From positions 1 through 55,000 of the forward strand of contig CABXOW010000010.1 in NCBI GenBank assembly GCA_902513955.1: a stretch of 55,000 bases of DNA, in the 5' to 3' direction. The stretch's first letter is position 1, and every line of letters begins with the position of its first letter. The position numbers and the translations under genes were made by a program. The notes under the pieces were generated by a model that was given only the letters and a program-made list of their open reading frames with translations, did not search any database and was not told where the DNA came from. Source of the stretch: an uncultured Pelagibacteraceae bacterium (GTDB lineage: Bacteria > Pseudomonadota > Alphaproteobacteria > Pelagibacterales > Pelagibacteraceae). Shown here in pieces: positions 23,500-32,837 of the stretch.

Positions 23500-24155
23500 T
23501 AATTATTAATTTTCCTGTCTATAATTTTTTTTATTTTTAAAAAACAGGCTCTTTTAGTAAGTTTCGATGTATTTAGCAACACTGAATCTTTAGTTTTCTT
23601 TAAGGGTGATATTTTTCTATTATAGTCACTTTTATCACGTATTTTGATGCTTTTTATCACTTCTTGAAAGGAAATTTTTTTCTTTAGACTTTTTAGCTCA
23701 TTATATCTTCTAAGAGCTCTTGTTTTTACATTTGCAGTTATAAAAAATTTAAAATCTGCATCAGGTACAATATTGTAAGTGATATCTCTTCCATCGAGAC
23801 AGGATCCTTTGTAACTCTTTGGAGGATTATAGGCATAATTTAACTGAAAAGAATGGACAAGTTTTCTTGTATTTTTTACTTTCGATATAATTGACGCTTC
23901 TGTTCCAACTTCATCTGACAGTAGAGCTTTATTTGCAAGATCTTTTATTTTCAAGGTTTTAATTTTAGATTTGATGAAATTTTGATTAAATTTTTTTGGA
24001 AATTTTATTTTTAGATAAGCAATCATTCTATAAATTTTTCCAGTATCTAAATAAAAAAGATTGTAATGTTTAGAAATTGCCTTTGCTAATGTCCCAGCTC
24101 CTGCGGCAGCTGGGGAATCGATTGCAATTTTAATAATATCTTTTCTTTTAATCAT
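23499..24155 (-). CDS. cmk: Cytidylate kinase with altered P-loop
   Basis: Phosphorylates CMP and dCMP with ATP. The 218-residue protein keeps the NMP-binding SCLDGRDITYNIVPDADFKFF and RALRRYNEL segments of the family and lies between aroA and rpsA, the normal alphaproteobacterial order. The P-loop reads SPAAAGAGT (14-22), so the invariant Walker A lysine of GKGT is alanine (A20). The reading frame is intact and the codon is GCT, two bases from a lysine codon, so a simple single-base sequencing error does not explain it. Confidence 0.88.
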   Translation of the reverse strand: MIKRKDIIKIAIDSPAAAGAGTLAKAISKHYNLFYLDTGKIYRMIAYLKIKFPKKFNQNFIKSKIKTLKIKDLANKALLSDEVGTEASIISKVKNTRKLVHSFQLNYAYNPPKSYKGSCLDGRDITYNIVPDADFKFFITANVKTRALRRYNELKSLKKKISFQEVIKSIKIRDKSDYNRKISPLKKTKDSVLLNTSKLTKRACFLKIKKIIDRKINN

Positions 24156-25471
24156 TATTTTTTTAAATCATCTATTATATCTAAGAATGTAGGAAAAGAA
24201 GTTTTTATAGAGTCTTTATCATGTATATTCCAAGTTCCACCAAAAGTTAATGCAGCTATTACACTTGTCATAAAAACTCGATGATCTTTTAAATAATCTT
24301 TAATAATAATCTTTTTATTAATTTTTAACTTAGGGTTTCCGAATATTTTTATGGAGTTATCAGTTGCAATTGTTTTGATTCCCATTTTATTTAAAATCTT
24401 TGCACCCCATTTAAGTCTAGGACTTTCTTTTTGATTAAGTTCCCCAATATCTTTGAAGTAAGATACTCCACTTGCTTTAGCAGCAACTAAAAAAATAATT
24501 AAAAATTCATCAATTGCTCCACTATTTAATTTTGGTGGACAGTTAATTGCTTTTATTTTTTTAGTGCTAGTAATTGAAATATCAGCTATTAGTTCACCTT
24601 TATAATTTTTTTTATTTTTAAATTGAATATTAACACCCATTTTTTTTAATATAGTTATTATCCCAATTCTAGATGGATTGATGTTTATGTTTTTTATTAG
24701 TAACTTTGAGTTAGTTGATAATGCTGTTAAAACGACAAAAAAAGCACTTGAGCTGATATCTGAAGGTATCTTATAGTTTAGAGGTTTAATTTTTTTTGCT
24801 TTTTCTACTACTATTAAATCATAGTTTTTTTTCTTTTTTACCTTTAAGGGTAATTCTAAATATTTACACAAAAGCTCAGTATGATTTCTTGATTTTTTTG
24901 CTTTGATAAATGTCTTTCCTGCCGTTTTTAAGCCCGCAAAAATAACACTACTTTTGCATTGTGCAGACCCCTTATTTTCTAAGTAATTTATTGGCAAAGG
25001 ATTTCCTCCTCCTTGTATTGTTAATGGTAATCCTTTTTTTCTAAGTTTAATTTTTGCACCAAATTTCTTTAATGGTTCTGCAATTCTATAAAAATCTCTT
25101 TTAGATAAACTTTTGTCACCAATAATTTTTATTTTATGTGGCGTATCTATTAAAAGACCCATAATCAATCTTCCTAAAGTTCCTGAATTTTTTGAATTTA
25201 TTGTAATATTTTTTTTATACTTATATCCATTTGGCCCATTACCAATAATAGTGCAATAATTTTTGCTTAATTTTACTTTTGCTCCTAATTTTTTTACTGC
25301 ATTGATTGCAGCCAGAACATCATCAGATAAAAGTAAATTATAAGCTTTTGACTTACCTGTTGCAATTGAGGAAAACAAAACCCATCTAATGCTTAAGCTT
25401 TTATCTCCTGAAACAGTTATGCTTTTATTGAAATCTTTAATTTTATTTTCTACGATGATTTGATTAGCCAT
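24155..25471 (-). CDS. aroA: 3-phosphoshikimate 1-carboxyvinyltransferase (EPSP synthase)
   Basis: Transfers enolpyruvate from PEP to shikimate 3-phosphate in aromatic amino acid synthesis. The 438-residue protein resembles the class II (CP4-like) lineage: GRLIMGLLI, GDKSLSKRDFYRI, SAQCKSSVIFAGL and NHTELL align with that group. The N-terminal signature reads SGDKSLSIR instead of PGDKSISHR, keeping the catalytic lysine, serine and arginine (K24, S25, R29). It overlaps cmk by one base and starts six bases after lptB ends. Confidence 0.94.
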   Translation of the reverse strand: MANQIIVENKIKDFNKSITVSGDKSLSIRWVLFSSIATGKSKAYNLLLSDDVLAAINAVKKLGAKVKLSKNYCTIIGNGPNGYKYKKNITINSKNSGTLGRLIMGLLIDTPHKIKIIGDKSLSKRDFYRIAEPLKKFGAKIKLRKKGLPLTIQGGGNPLPINYLENKGSAQCKSSVIFAGLKTAGKTFIKAKKSRNHTELLCKYLELPLKVKKKKNYDLIVVEKAKKIKPLNYKIPSDISSSAFFVVLTALSTNSKLLIKNININPSRIGIITILKKMGVNIQFKNKKNYKGELIADISITSTKKIKAINCPPKLNSGAIDEFLIIFLVAAKASGVSYFKDIGELNQKESPRLKWGAKILNKMGIKTIATDNSIKIFGNPKLKINKKIIIKDYLKDHRVFMTSVIAALTFGGTWNIHDKDSIKTSFPTFLDIIDDLKK

Positions 25472-25476
25472 TAAAT

Positions 25477-26253
25477 TTATTTAAAATTAAACGAGTCACC
25501 AAAATATGCACTCTTAGCATCTATATTATTTACTAATTCTTGAGGCGAACCTTCTGCAACAATTTTACAGTTACTAAGTATCATAGCTTTATCTACACAA
25601 GCTAGTAAGTCTCTTGCTTGGTGATCACATATACATATTGTTATATTTGACTCTTTTTGTAAGTTTACGATTATTTCTTGTAACATTTTAATTGTTAAAA
25701 CATCAAGCGCCGCAAAACATTCATCTAAAAGAAGAACCTTTGGATCACTTAATAGTGATAAAGCAATAACCAACTTTTTCTTTTGTCCACCAGATAAAAA
25801 TTTAGCTTTAACATCTTTTAAATTTTCTAGTTCAAATTTTGAAATTAAGGAATTAATTTTATATTCTTCTTTACTTTTATCGTTAATTACAATTTCAGCG
25901 ATCGCTTTTAAATTTTGATATAAGGTTAGATCATTAAAATAACCACCATATTGAGGAACATAACCTATATGGAATTTTTTTGTTCTCAAATATATTGGGT
26001 AATTTAAAACGTCTGTATTCCCTAATTTAATTTCACCGCTGTTTGGCAGTATTAAGCCTGTTATTAAGTTAAAAATTGTACTTTTCCCAACTCCATTGGG
26101 ACCGAGCATCCCAAAAATTTGACCTTCATTTATTTTAAAATTTATATTATCTAAAATTAACCTACTTCCATATGAAAGATTAATGTTTTCAAAAGAAATA
26201 ATCGAGTTAGGTTTTTTGTGAGATTTAATTCTAAATTCTTTAACTAATCCCAT
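25477..26253 (-). CDS. lptB: LPS export ABC transporter ATP-binding protein
   Basis: The cytoplasmic ATPase of the LptBFGC machine that drives lipopolysaccharide from the inner to the outer membrane. Walker A (GPNGVGKST), the Q-loop, the signature LSGGQKKKL, Walker B (VLLLDECFAALD) and the H-loop (CDHQARD) are visible in order in 258 residues. It starts one base after the lptC stop, with no gene between, although lptA usually lies at this spot. Confidence 0.94.
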   Translation of the reverse strand: MGLVKEFRIKSHKKPNSIISFENINLSYGSRLILDNINFKINEGQIFGMLGPNGVGKSTIFNLITGLILPNSGEIKLGNTDVLNYPIYLRTKKFHIGYVPQYGGYFNDLTLYQNLKAIAEIVINDKSKEEYKINSLISKFELENLKDVKAKFLSGGQKKKLVIALSLLSDPKVLLLDECFAALDVLTIKMLQEIIVNLQKESNITICICDHQARDLLACVDKAMILSNCKIVAEGSPQELVNNIDAKSAYFGDSFNFK

Positions 26254-26254
26254 T

Positions 26255-26848
26255 TTAATTTATATTAGTAACATTAACTTGTTCACTTGAATTATACATA
26301 AAAATTTTTGTATCTTTGGTTGTTGTATTGAGCTCTACCACATCTGCTTTCATAGTATTTTCAAGATTTTTGTAAATAACATTTCGTGAAATAATTAATA
26401 AATTCTTCATCATGGAGAAATCTAAATAATCACCTGTTATTATATTGTCAACATAATCTATTTTTACATTTTTTGAAAAAATTGTGTCATAATTTATGGT
26501 GTTATATTTGCCATAATTTGAGGTAATAACAATTAATTCAGAATTTTTAACTAATTTGATATAAGCCGTGACACCAGTAAGAAAAATTATATCACTATTA
26601 TCTAAGTCAATTTCACCTTCTTTTGCGACAAGAATATATTCGTTACCTTTCAAATCTCTTGAGGTATAATTTATATCTTTGATGATATTAGAGTTATAGA
26701 CAATTTCTTCCTCAATAACTATTTTTGGATTTGCTGTTTTAGATACTAAGCTTTCATTTTTTTTAAAATATTTTGAATAAACAAACCAAGTTATCATTAT
26801 TAAAGATATGATTAATAATGTCTTTAGAAAATTTTTTTTTTTCATCAA
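26255..26848 (-). CDS. lptC: LptC-like LPS export protein
   Basis: A 197-residue bitopic protein with one N-terminal membrane helix (about 7-25, TLLIISLIMITWFVYSKYF) and a beta-rich periplasmic part, matching LptC, which links LptB2FG to the periplasmic bridge. The repeated short beta strands (DIIFLTGVTAYIKLV, KYNTINYDTIFSKNVKIDY) fit the jellyroll fold. Sequence conservation in this family is low, so the call leans on topology and on position between kdsD and lptB. Its ATG overlaps the kdsD stop by four bases. Confidence 0.82.
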   Translation of the reverse strand: MMKKKNFLKTLLIISLIMITWFVYSKYFKKNESLVSKTANPKIVIEEEIVYNSNIIKDINYTSRDLKGNEYILVAKEGEIDLDNSDIIFLTGVTAYIKLVKNSELIVITSNYGKYNTINYDTIFSKNVKIDYVDNIITGDYLDFSMMKNLLIISRNVIYKNLENTMKADVVELNTTTKDTKIFMYNSSEQVNVTNIN

Positions 26849-27810
26849 CCAATGTTTGATTGCAGAATATTATGTATATGAAGAACGCCTATTGTTTTAT
26901 TCTTATTTTTTTTATCATGTACGCACAGTAAGGTAATTTTTTTTTCATTCATTAATGCTAAAGCTTTTACTGCAAGAGACTTTTTGTCTATACTAATTGG
27001 ATTTTTTGTCATTATTTTTACAACATTCATATCACTTAAATTTTGTTTCTTTTCATTAAAACGTCTAATTTGACCATCAGTAATTATACCAGTAGTCTTT
27101 TTTTGTAAATTTTGAACAATTAAAACTCCTAGTTTTTTATTACTCAATATTTTGATAGCATCCTTCATTTTTAAATTTTCTTTTACAAATGGAATTTTAT
27201 TTCCTATTAACATTATGTCTTCAACAGTTTTTAATTGAGCTCCAAGACTACCAGCAGGGTGTATTTTTTTAAAATCAAATTTGCCAAATTTTTTATATTG
27301 CATAGCTGATATTGCTAATGCATCTCCTAAAGCTAGCTGTGCAGTAGTGCTTGAAGTTGGTACAATACCACCGGACTCTTTTACTTCAGGAATTACAATT
27401 TTTATGTCTGATGCTTTATATAAAATTGAGTCTTTTTTAGACATAATTCCTATCAAAGTAATTTTATTTCTGTTTGCATATTGAATTATATTTTTGAGCT
27501 CACTAGTTTTACCTGAATAGCTTATTAAAATTAGAATATCTTTTTTTGAAATACTTCCTAAATCTCCATGAGAAGAGTCGCTTGCAGATAAATTGAATGA
27601 TGGAGTACCAACTGAAGATAGAGTAGCTGATATTTTAGCAGCTATCAATCCACTTTTACCTACACCGCATAAAATTACTTTGGATTTACATTTTGCAATT
27701 TCAACTACAGCTTTATTAAATGAGTTATCAATTTTTTTTTTTAATTTTTGTAACGCTTGTATCTCAAGATCAATTACTTTTTTTGCTAAGGGTATAAATT
27801 TTTTATTCAT
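26845..27810 (-). CDS. kdsD: D-arabinose 5-phosphate isomerase
   Basis: Interconverts ribulose 5-phosphate and arabinose 5-phosphate, the first step toward KDO. The 321-residue protein has an N-terminal SIS domain (VILCGVGKSGLIAAKIS, SDSSHGDLGSI, VPTSSTTAQLALGDALA) and two C-terminal CBS domains (VEDIMLIGNKIPFV and VVKIMTKNPISI). It lies in a lipid A/LPS cluster with lptC and lptB, and its ATG overlaps the RNase D-like gene by one base. Confidence 0.94.
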   Translation of the reverse strand: MNKKFIPLAKKVIDLEIQALQKLKKKIDNSFNKAVVEIAKCKSKVILCGVGKSGLIAAKISATLSSVGTPSFNLSASDSSHGDLGSISKKDILILISYSGKTSELKNIIQYANRNKITLIGIMSKKDSILYKASDIKIVIPEVKESGGIVPTSSTTAQLALGDALAISAMQYKKFGKFDFKKIHPAGSLGAQLKTVEDIMLIGNKIPFVKENLKMKDAIKILSNKKLGVLIVQNLQKKTTGIITDGQIRRFNEKKQNLSDMNVVKIMTKNPISIDKKSLAVKALALMNEKKITLLCVHDKKNKNKTIGVLHIHNILQSNIG

Positions 27811-28421
27811 TAATGGGACCAGATATCGTCTTTAAATAATGCCAAGTCTAAATTTACTCGAGTTTTTAAAAATTTTAAGCAATCTTTATATAGCTCGATT
27901 CTATTTTCTCTTTCTAGTATTTTATTTAGTTCTTCATGAATTTTATGTAAATAAACCACGTCATTGGCACAATATTTCAATTGAGCTGGAGACAGCTCGC
28001 CACCAAAATCTGAACTTTGAAATTGTTTGCTAATATCAATATTAACAAATTCTTTTATCAATGTTTTTAATGAGTGACTATCAGAGTAAGATCTTGCTAA
28101 TTTCGAAGCAATTTTAGTATCAAGAATGTTATTAGTGTCTGTTTTTAAATAGTATTTGATATGAGCAATGTCTGCTCTTCCGTAATGGAATATCTTTGTA
28201 ATTTTTTCATCAGCAAACAATTTTGTTAAATTTGGAGCATTATAATTCTTTCTATCAAATTGGATAATATGTGCATCTGAATTTCCTGAAGATATCTGAA
28301 TTAAGCAAAGAGGATCTCGTCTGACATTTAGACCCATAAACTCTCCATCAACAGCTATTAGATTGCCTAAATCTAAATCATCTGGTAAATCATTTTTGTG
28401 AAGTTGAATATTATTACTCAT
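27810..28421 (-). CDS. rnd: RNase D-family 3'-5' exonuclease
   Basis: A 203-residue DEDDy exonuclease domain alone, without the HRDC domain of E. coli RNase D, as is common in the short alphaproteobacterial form. Visible are AVDGEFMG (D-x-E, first site), IFHYGRADIAHIKY, DTKIASKLARSYSDSHSLKTL and the YCANDVVYLHKIH motif with the catalytic Tyr-Asp. The likely role is trimming of tRNA or other RNA 3' ends. It is the most upstream gene of the kdsD-lptC-lptB cluster and divergent from the NDUFA9-like gene. Confidence 0.88.
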   Translation of the reverse strand: MSNNIQLHKNDLPDDLDLGNLIAVDGEFMGLNVRRDPLCLIQISSGNSDAHIIQFDRKNYNAPNLTKLFADEKITKIFHYGRADIAHIKYYLKTDTNNILDTKIASKLARSYSDSHSLKTLIKEFVNIDISKQFQSSDFGGELSPAQLKYCANDVVYLHKIHEELNKILERENRIELYKDCLKFLKTRVNLDLALFKDDIWSH

Positions 28422-28447
28422 TTCTTAACATATATAACGGAATTTAA

Positions 28448-29440
28448 ATGAAAGCAAAAAATTGTCTAATTTTTGGTGGCAGTGGGCAAATTGGTAGAAA
28501 CTTAATTAGAAAGCTAACAAAAAATAACTATAGAGTAACTGTTGTTACACGTAATATTCATCAAAAAAGCTACATAATTAAAACCCAGGCTAATGCAGGG
28601 TATATTGATGTGGTAGAAGCTAATATTTTTGATGAAAATAAAATTAGAATTCTATTTAAAAAAGCAGATATCTGCATAAATTTAATTGGAATTTTATTTG
28701 AAAAAAAAAGAGGCAATACATTTAAAAATATTCACTCAGTTTTACCTTCACTATTAGCCAAACTTTGTAAAGAATATAATCTTAAGCATTTTGTTCACTT
28801 ATCTGCTTTAGGAATAAATGATGCTATAGACTCTTATTACGCAAAAAGTAAATTAGAGGGAGAGAGTAATGTATTAAAAAATTTCCCGTTAGCTACTATC
28901 TTAAGACCATCAGTTGTATATTCTGTGGACGATAATTTTACTACAAACTTTATGACTTTATTAAATAGATTGCCAATTTTTCCAATATATTACGAGGGTA
29001 AGACAAAATTTGCACCAATTCATTGTTCAGATTTAACAGATACTATTTATCATGTGATCTCTAAAAATATTTATTCTAAAATAATTGAATGTGTTGGTCC
29101 AGAAATTATAACTTTTAAAGAACTTTTAGAAAAATTACAGATATTAATCGGTAAAAAAAGAATTTTGTTACCTTTCCCTTTACCAATTGCTGAGTTGACA
29201 GCAAGATTTTTTGAAATTTTACCAAACCCTTTGCTTACAAGAGATCAATTGAGATTATTAAAATATCATAATGTTTCATCTGGAAAATATAAAACTAATA
29301 CAGATATTGGAGCCCCAAGTGTCAGGTTGTTTGATCATGAAGTAAAAAAATACTGCTATATGTGGAGAGATGGTGGACAATTTTCTACAGAAAAATATCT
29401 TTTAAATAATGAAGATTTAGATAATAAGGCTAAAAATTAA
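28448..29440 (+). CDS. NDUFA9-like NAD(P)-binding protein
   Basis: An atypical short-chain dehydrogenase/epimerase with an N-terminal Rossmann fold (CLIFGGSGQIGRNLIRKL), HLSALGINDAIDSYYAKSKLEGE containing the Ser and Y-x-x-x-K positions, and ATILRPSVVYS. At 330 residues it fits the bacterial family related to the complex I accessory subunit NDUFA9. Bacterial members are implicated in quinone or complex I function, but the exact substrate is unknown. The ATG is 27 bases from the divergent RNase D-like gene. Confidence 0.82.
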   Translation: MKAKNCLIFGGSGQIGRNLIRKLTKNNYRVTVVTRNIHQKSYIIKTQANAGYIDVVEANIFDENKIRILFKKADICINLIGILFEKKRGNTFKNIHSVLPSLLAKLCKEYNLKHFVHLSALGINDAIDSYYAKSKLEGESNVLKNFPLATILRPSVVYSVDDNFTTNFMTLLNRLPIFPIYYEGKTKFAPIHCSDLTDTIYHVISKNIYSKIIECVGPEIITFKELLEKLQILIGKKRILLPFPLPIAELTARFFEILPNPLLTRDQLRLLKYHNVSSGKYKTNTDIGAPSVRLFDHEVKKYCYMWRDGGQFSTEKYLLNNEDLDNKAKN

Positions 29441-29443
29441 TTT

Positions 29444-29938
29444 TTAGGCTGACTGTATTTTTTTTCCAATAAATTCGGGTACTTCTTCTTTTTCTGTAAC
29501 TTCTTCTTTTTTACCTTTAGGCTGGTAAGCATATAAAAGATGTAATTTACAATAAGAAAAGTCTTTTAAAGAAGATCTACCACAAAAATAAAACGATTTT
29601 TCATCTGGATGTCCAATTGGCCATTTGCACGAACTATCATCTAATTCCTCTAATTGTTTAGGGTTTTCTGGTTCAAAATCTTTTTCAATAATTAAAGATT
29701 TAAATTTACTTTTTCTACCTCTTTTAATTTTGTTGCTTTTTTCTTCTTGAGAGTTTTCGAAATTTTGATTTGAAGTTGCTGTTCTTGTTTTAATTTTTGC
29801 AGATAGATTTAATCTATGAGCTTTACCAATTACTGCGTTTCTACTTATACCACCAATAATTTCAGCAATTTGGCTTGCTGTATTTCCTTTCCCCCAAAGT
29901 TTTTTTAGTTTATTAACTTTTTCTTCGTCCCAGCTCAT
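29444..29938 (-). CDS. gcrA: GcrA-type cell cycle regulator
   Basis: GcrA is an alphaproteobacterial transcription regulator that binds sigma-70 RNA polymerase at methylated promoters. The 164-residue protein has the N-terminal helix-turn-helix (SWDEEKVNKLKKLWGKGNTA, then GGISRNAVIGKAHRLNLS), a basic linker, and the C-terminal cysteine-rich part (SSCKWPIGHPDEKSFYFCG, then SYCKLHLLYAY). I chose the ATG at 29938 that gives the conserved MSW start; an upstream in-frame TTG adds only two residues. In Caulobacter GcrA works with CcrM adenine methylation. No CcrM is in this window. Confidence 0.92.
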   Translation of the reverse strand: MSWDEEKVNKLKKLWGKGNTASQIAEIIGGISRNAVIGKAHRLNLSAKIKTRTATSNQNFENSQEEKSNKIKRGRKSKFKSLIIEKDFEPENPKQLEELDDSSCKWPIGHPDEKSFYFCGRSSLKDFSYCKLHLLYAYQPKGKKEEVTEKEEVPEFIGKKIQSA

Positions 29939-30109
29939 TATCAATATGTAGTATTACAATTTATATAGATAACAATATACTGATACATTGAGAAATTAAA
30001 CAAGCAAAATCTTAAAGTTATCAACAAAAGTAACTTAAAATTGGTTTATATGTTTTTTCAATCATAACTTGTGTCTAATAATTAAAATTTATAAAAACTG
30101 ATTAAAATT

Positions 30110-31276
30110 ATGAGCTATTTAGCAAAAAATTATAATAGAAAAAAAATTTCATTTAAATATGGAAAAGGAAGCTTTTTATATTCAGTTAATGGAAAAAAAT
30201 ATTTAGATTTTGTTCAAGGTATAGCTGTGAATTCTTTAGGACACGCACATCCTAAATTGGTAAATGCTGTAAACAAACAATCAAAAAAACTTTGGCATGT
30301 TTCAAATGCATTTCAAATTCCAGAAGGAGAAATGTTAGCTAAAAAACTAGCTAAAAAAACTTTTGCTGACTATGTTATGTTTCAAAACAGTGGCGCAGAA
30401 GCAACAGAGGCTGCAATAAAAGTTGCAAGAAGATATTTTTATTCAATTGGAAAACCTAAAAAAAATAGAATTTTATGTGTTAAAAATAGTTTTCATGGAA
30501 GAACATTAGCAGCAATATATGCAAGTGGTTCAAAAAAAATGACTGAAGGTTTTGGACCAAAAATAGATGGTTTTGATCATTTTGATTTTGGTAATCATAA
30601 ATCTTTAAAAAAGAAAATTACAAAAAATACAGCAGCTATAATGGTTGAAACCATTATGGGCGAGGGTGGTATTAAAGTAATACCAGATTGGTGTTTAAAA
30701 GATCTTAGAAAAATTTGTGATAAAAAAAATATTTTATTAATATTAGATGAGGTTCAATGTGGAATTGGAAGATCGGGTGATTTCTTTGCTTTTGAAAAAT
30801 CCAAGATAAAACCAGATATTGCTCCAATTGCAAAAGGTATTGGAGGTGGATTTCCAATTGGAGCAGTTTTAATGAATAAAAAAGTTGCTTCAGGTATGAC
30901 AGCCGGAACTCATGGATCTACTTTTGGTGGTAACCCATTAGCAATGGCAGTTGGTAATTCAGTAATAGATATAATTTTAAATAAGAAATTTTTAAAAAAT
31001 GTGAAAAATATTTCAGAATATTTTTTGTCCAACCTTAATAAAATTCAAAATGAATTTCCCAATATTATTAAAGAAATAAGAGGTAGAGGTTTGTTGATTG
31101 GAATACAACTTAAAACAGATCAAACAAAATTTATTAAGAAACTTATGGATAATAATTTATTAACAATAAGAGCAGCTGAAAATGTTGTTAGAGTTTTACC
31201 GCCACTTAACGTAAAAAAAAATGAAATCAATCAATCACTAAAAATCATTAAAAAAGTTTGCTCAGAGTTAAATTAA
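30110..31276 (+). CDS. argD: Acetylornithine/succinyldiaminopimelate aminotransferase
   Basis: A PLP enzyme of arginine synthesis, also able to serve lysine synthesis in many bacteria. The 388-residue protein shows QNSGAEATEAAIKVARR, HGRTLAAIYASG, ILDEVQCGIGRSG and the PLP lysine in PIAKGIGGGFPIGA. The 171 bases upstream of the start, between it and divergent gcrA, must hold the promoters for both. argF follows one base after the stop. Confidence 0.94.
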   Translation: MSYLAKNYNRKKISFKYGKGSFLYSVNGKKYLDFVQGIAVNSLGHAHPKLVNAVNKQSKKLWHVSNAFQIPEGEMLAKKLAKKTFADYVMFQNSGAEATEAAIKVARRYFYSIGKPKKNRILCVKNSFHGRTLAAIYASGSKKMTEGFGPKIDGFDHFDFGNHKSLKKKITKNTAAIMVETIMGEGGIKVIPDWCLKDLRKICDKKNILLILDEVQCGIGRSGDFFAFEKSKIKPDIAPIAKGIGGGFPIGAVLMNKKVASGMTAGTHGSTFGGNPLAMAVGNSVIDIILNKKFLKNVKNISEYFLSNLNKIQNEFPNIIKEIRGRGLLIGIQLKTDQTKFIKKLMDNNLLTIRAAENVVRVLPPLNVKKNEINQSLKIIKKVCSELN

Positions 31277-31277
31277 A

Positions 31278-32207
31278 ATGAAACATTTTATAAATTTAAA
31301 AGATATACCAGCTAAAGATCTCAGAAAAATTATTGTTGATGCAAAAAAAAGAAAATACCTTAGAAAAAAGTTAAGCACTTTAGAGGTTGATAAAGGGTCA
31401 CCTTTAAAGGGTAAAATGCTTATCCAAATGTTTGAAAAAGCAAGTTCTAGAACAAGAATAAGCTTTTATTTAGCAATAAAACAGCTTGGGGGAGGAACTT
31501 TAACCCTGAGATCTAATGAATTACATCTTGGCCAAGGTGGTGAAAGCATATCAGATACAGCTAAAATACTATCAACTTATGGCGATGGCTTTATGTTAAG
31601 AACAGATAGTGATAAAAAAATTGAAGATTTTAAAAATTATTTATCAATTCCAATAATAAATGGCTTAAGTCCATCTTCACATCCAACTCAAGTTTTATCT
31701 GATATTTTTACCGCCGAAGAAATAAAAAAAAAACCAATTTCAAAATTAAATATTTGCTGGATTGGAGATTCTAATAATGTTTTAGACAGTTTAATAGCTG
31801 CGTCTGTAAAATTTTCATTTAAACTTAGTATAGGATGTCCAAAAAATTTTGAACCAGGTAAGGAAGTTAGAGCATGGGTAAAAAAAAATAAAAAAAAAAT
31901 ATTTATTCATTATGATCCTATGAAAGCAGCTATTGGAGCTGATGTTATATTTTCAGATAAAGTTATATCTCTAAATGATAAGGTAAATAAAAAGAAAAAA
32001 ATTATACAATTTAAAAAATTTAAGATAGATAAAAAATTAATGAGTTATGCAAAGAAAGATTGTATTTTTCTTCACTGTTTGCCTCGTGGATCTGAAGTAA
32101 GTGATGAAGTTTTTTTAGGAAAAAAATCTTACGTTTGGCAACAAGCTCTTAATAGAGTTCATGTTCAAAAAAGTATTTTATTATATTGTTTTGGAAAATT
32201 AAGGTAG
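31278..32207 (+). CDS. argF: Ornithine carbamoyltransferase
   Basis: Joins ornithine and carbamoyl phosphate to citrulline. The 309-residue protein has the carbamoyl-phosphate loop as SSRTRISF (usual STRTR), HPTQVLSD (usual HPCQ), and the ornithine loop HCLPRGSEVSD (usual HCLPAHRG-like). The gene is coupled to argD with a one-base gap. Its last nine bases overlap the convergent cytochrome gene. Confidence 0.94.
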   Translation: MKHFINLKDIPAKDLRKIIVDAKKRKYLRKKLSTLEVDKGSPLKGKMLIQMFEKASSRTRISFYLAIKQLGGGTLTLRSNELHLGQGGESISDTAKILSTYGDGFMLRTDSDKKIEDFKNYLSIPIINGLSPSSHPTQVLSDIFTAEEIKKKPISKLNICWIGDSNNVLDSLIAASVKFSFKLSIGCPKNFEPGKEVRAWVKKNKKKIFIHYDPMKAAIGADVIFSDKVISLNDKVNKKKKIIQFKKFKIDKKLMSYAKKDCIFLHCLPRGSEVSDEVFLGKKSYVWQQALNRVHVQKSILLYCFGKLR

Positions 32208-32726
32208 TGGTACTGGACTATCTGAATTTTGATTTAAATATTTTATAATTGAAGCTCTATCTTCTTCTTTTTTAAGTCCTGCATAAGCCATTTTGGTTCC
32301 TTTGACCCATTTTGCAGGCTTTGTTAAAAATCCATTTAGTTCTTCGAATGTCCATTCTTTTTCATATGCAGCTAGAGCTTTTGAATATTTGTAATCAGCT
32401 ACTCCTCCAACTTTTCTTCCAACCACATTGTATAGTGCTGGTCCAATTTTATTTTTTCCACCTTTAACTATTGAATGACAGGAAATACATTTTTTAAAAA
32501 GTTTTTTACCTGAAGCTGCATCCCCTATTGCCATTAATGCAATTATATCAATTTTATTTTCAGTTGTAGACGAAGCCGTTGATACTTGTTTTACCTCAAC
32601 TACATAGCCAGGTGTTTCTGGTTTATCTACATAAAAAATTACATCAGATAATTTATCAATTCCTATTACCATTAGAACAACCACCAAAATGGCTGCAACA
32701 ATTTTGTTTATCTCGAAAGAATCCAT
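32199..32726 (-). CDS. cycM: Membrane-anchored cytochrome c (CycM type)
   Basis: A 175-residue class I cytochrome c with an uncleaved N-terminal membrane helix (about 8-28, KIVAAILVVVLMVIGIDKLSD) and a periplasmic haem domain. Haem attachment is CISCH, preceded by GKKLFKKC, and the distal methionine ligand is in GTKMAYAGL. CycM-type proteins pass electrons from the bc1 complex to cytochrome oxidase in alphaproteobacteria. It is divergent from kdsB and convergent with argF. Confidence 0.9.
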   Translation of the reverse strand: MDSFEINKIVAAILVVVLMVIGIDKLSDVIFYVDKPETPGYVVEVKQVSTASSTTENKIDIIALMAIGDAASGKKLFKKCISCHSIVKGGKNKIGPALYNVVGRKVGGVADYKYSKALAAYEKEWTFEELNGFLTKPAKWVKGTKMAYAGLKKEEDRASIIKYLNQNSDSPVPLP

Positions 32727-32837
32727 TTTATTAATTTTATTTGAACCTATAACATGATAAATTAAAAAAATATCAAATTTTAATGTATAATCTTGTCTCT
32801 ATTACTATTTAATAGATATAATAAAAATCAAACATTA

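Noticed and set aside
32793-32837. Upstream start for kdsB
   Set aside because: The added 15 residues do not match the family, whose conserved IPSRLSASRLPGK region should be close to the N-terminus.
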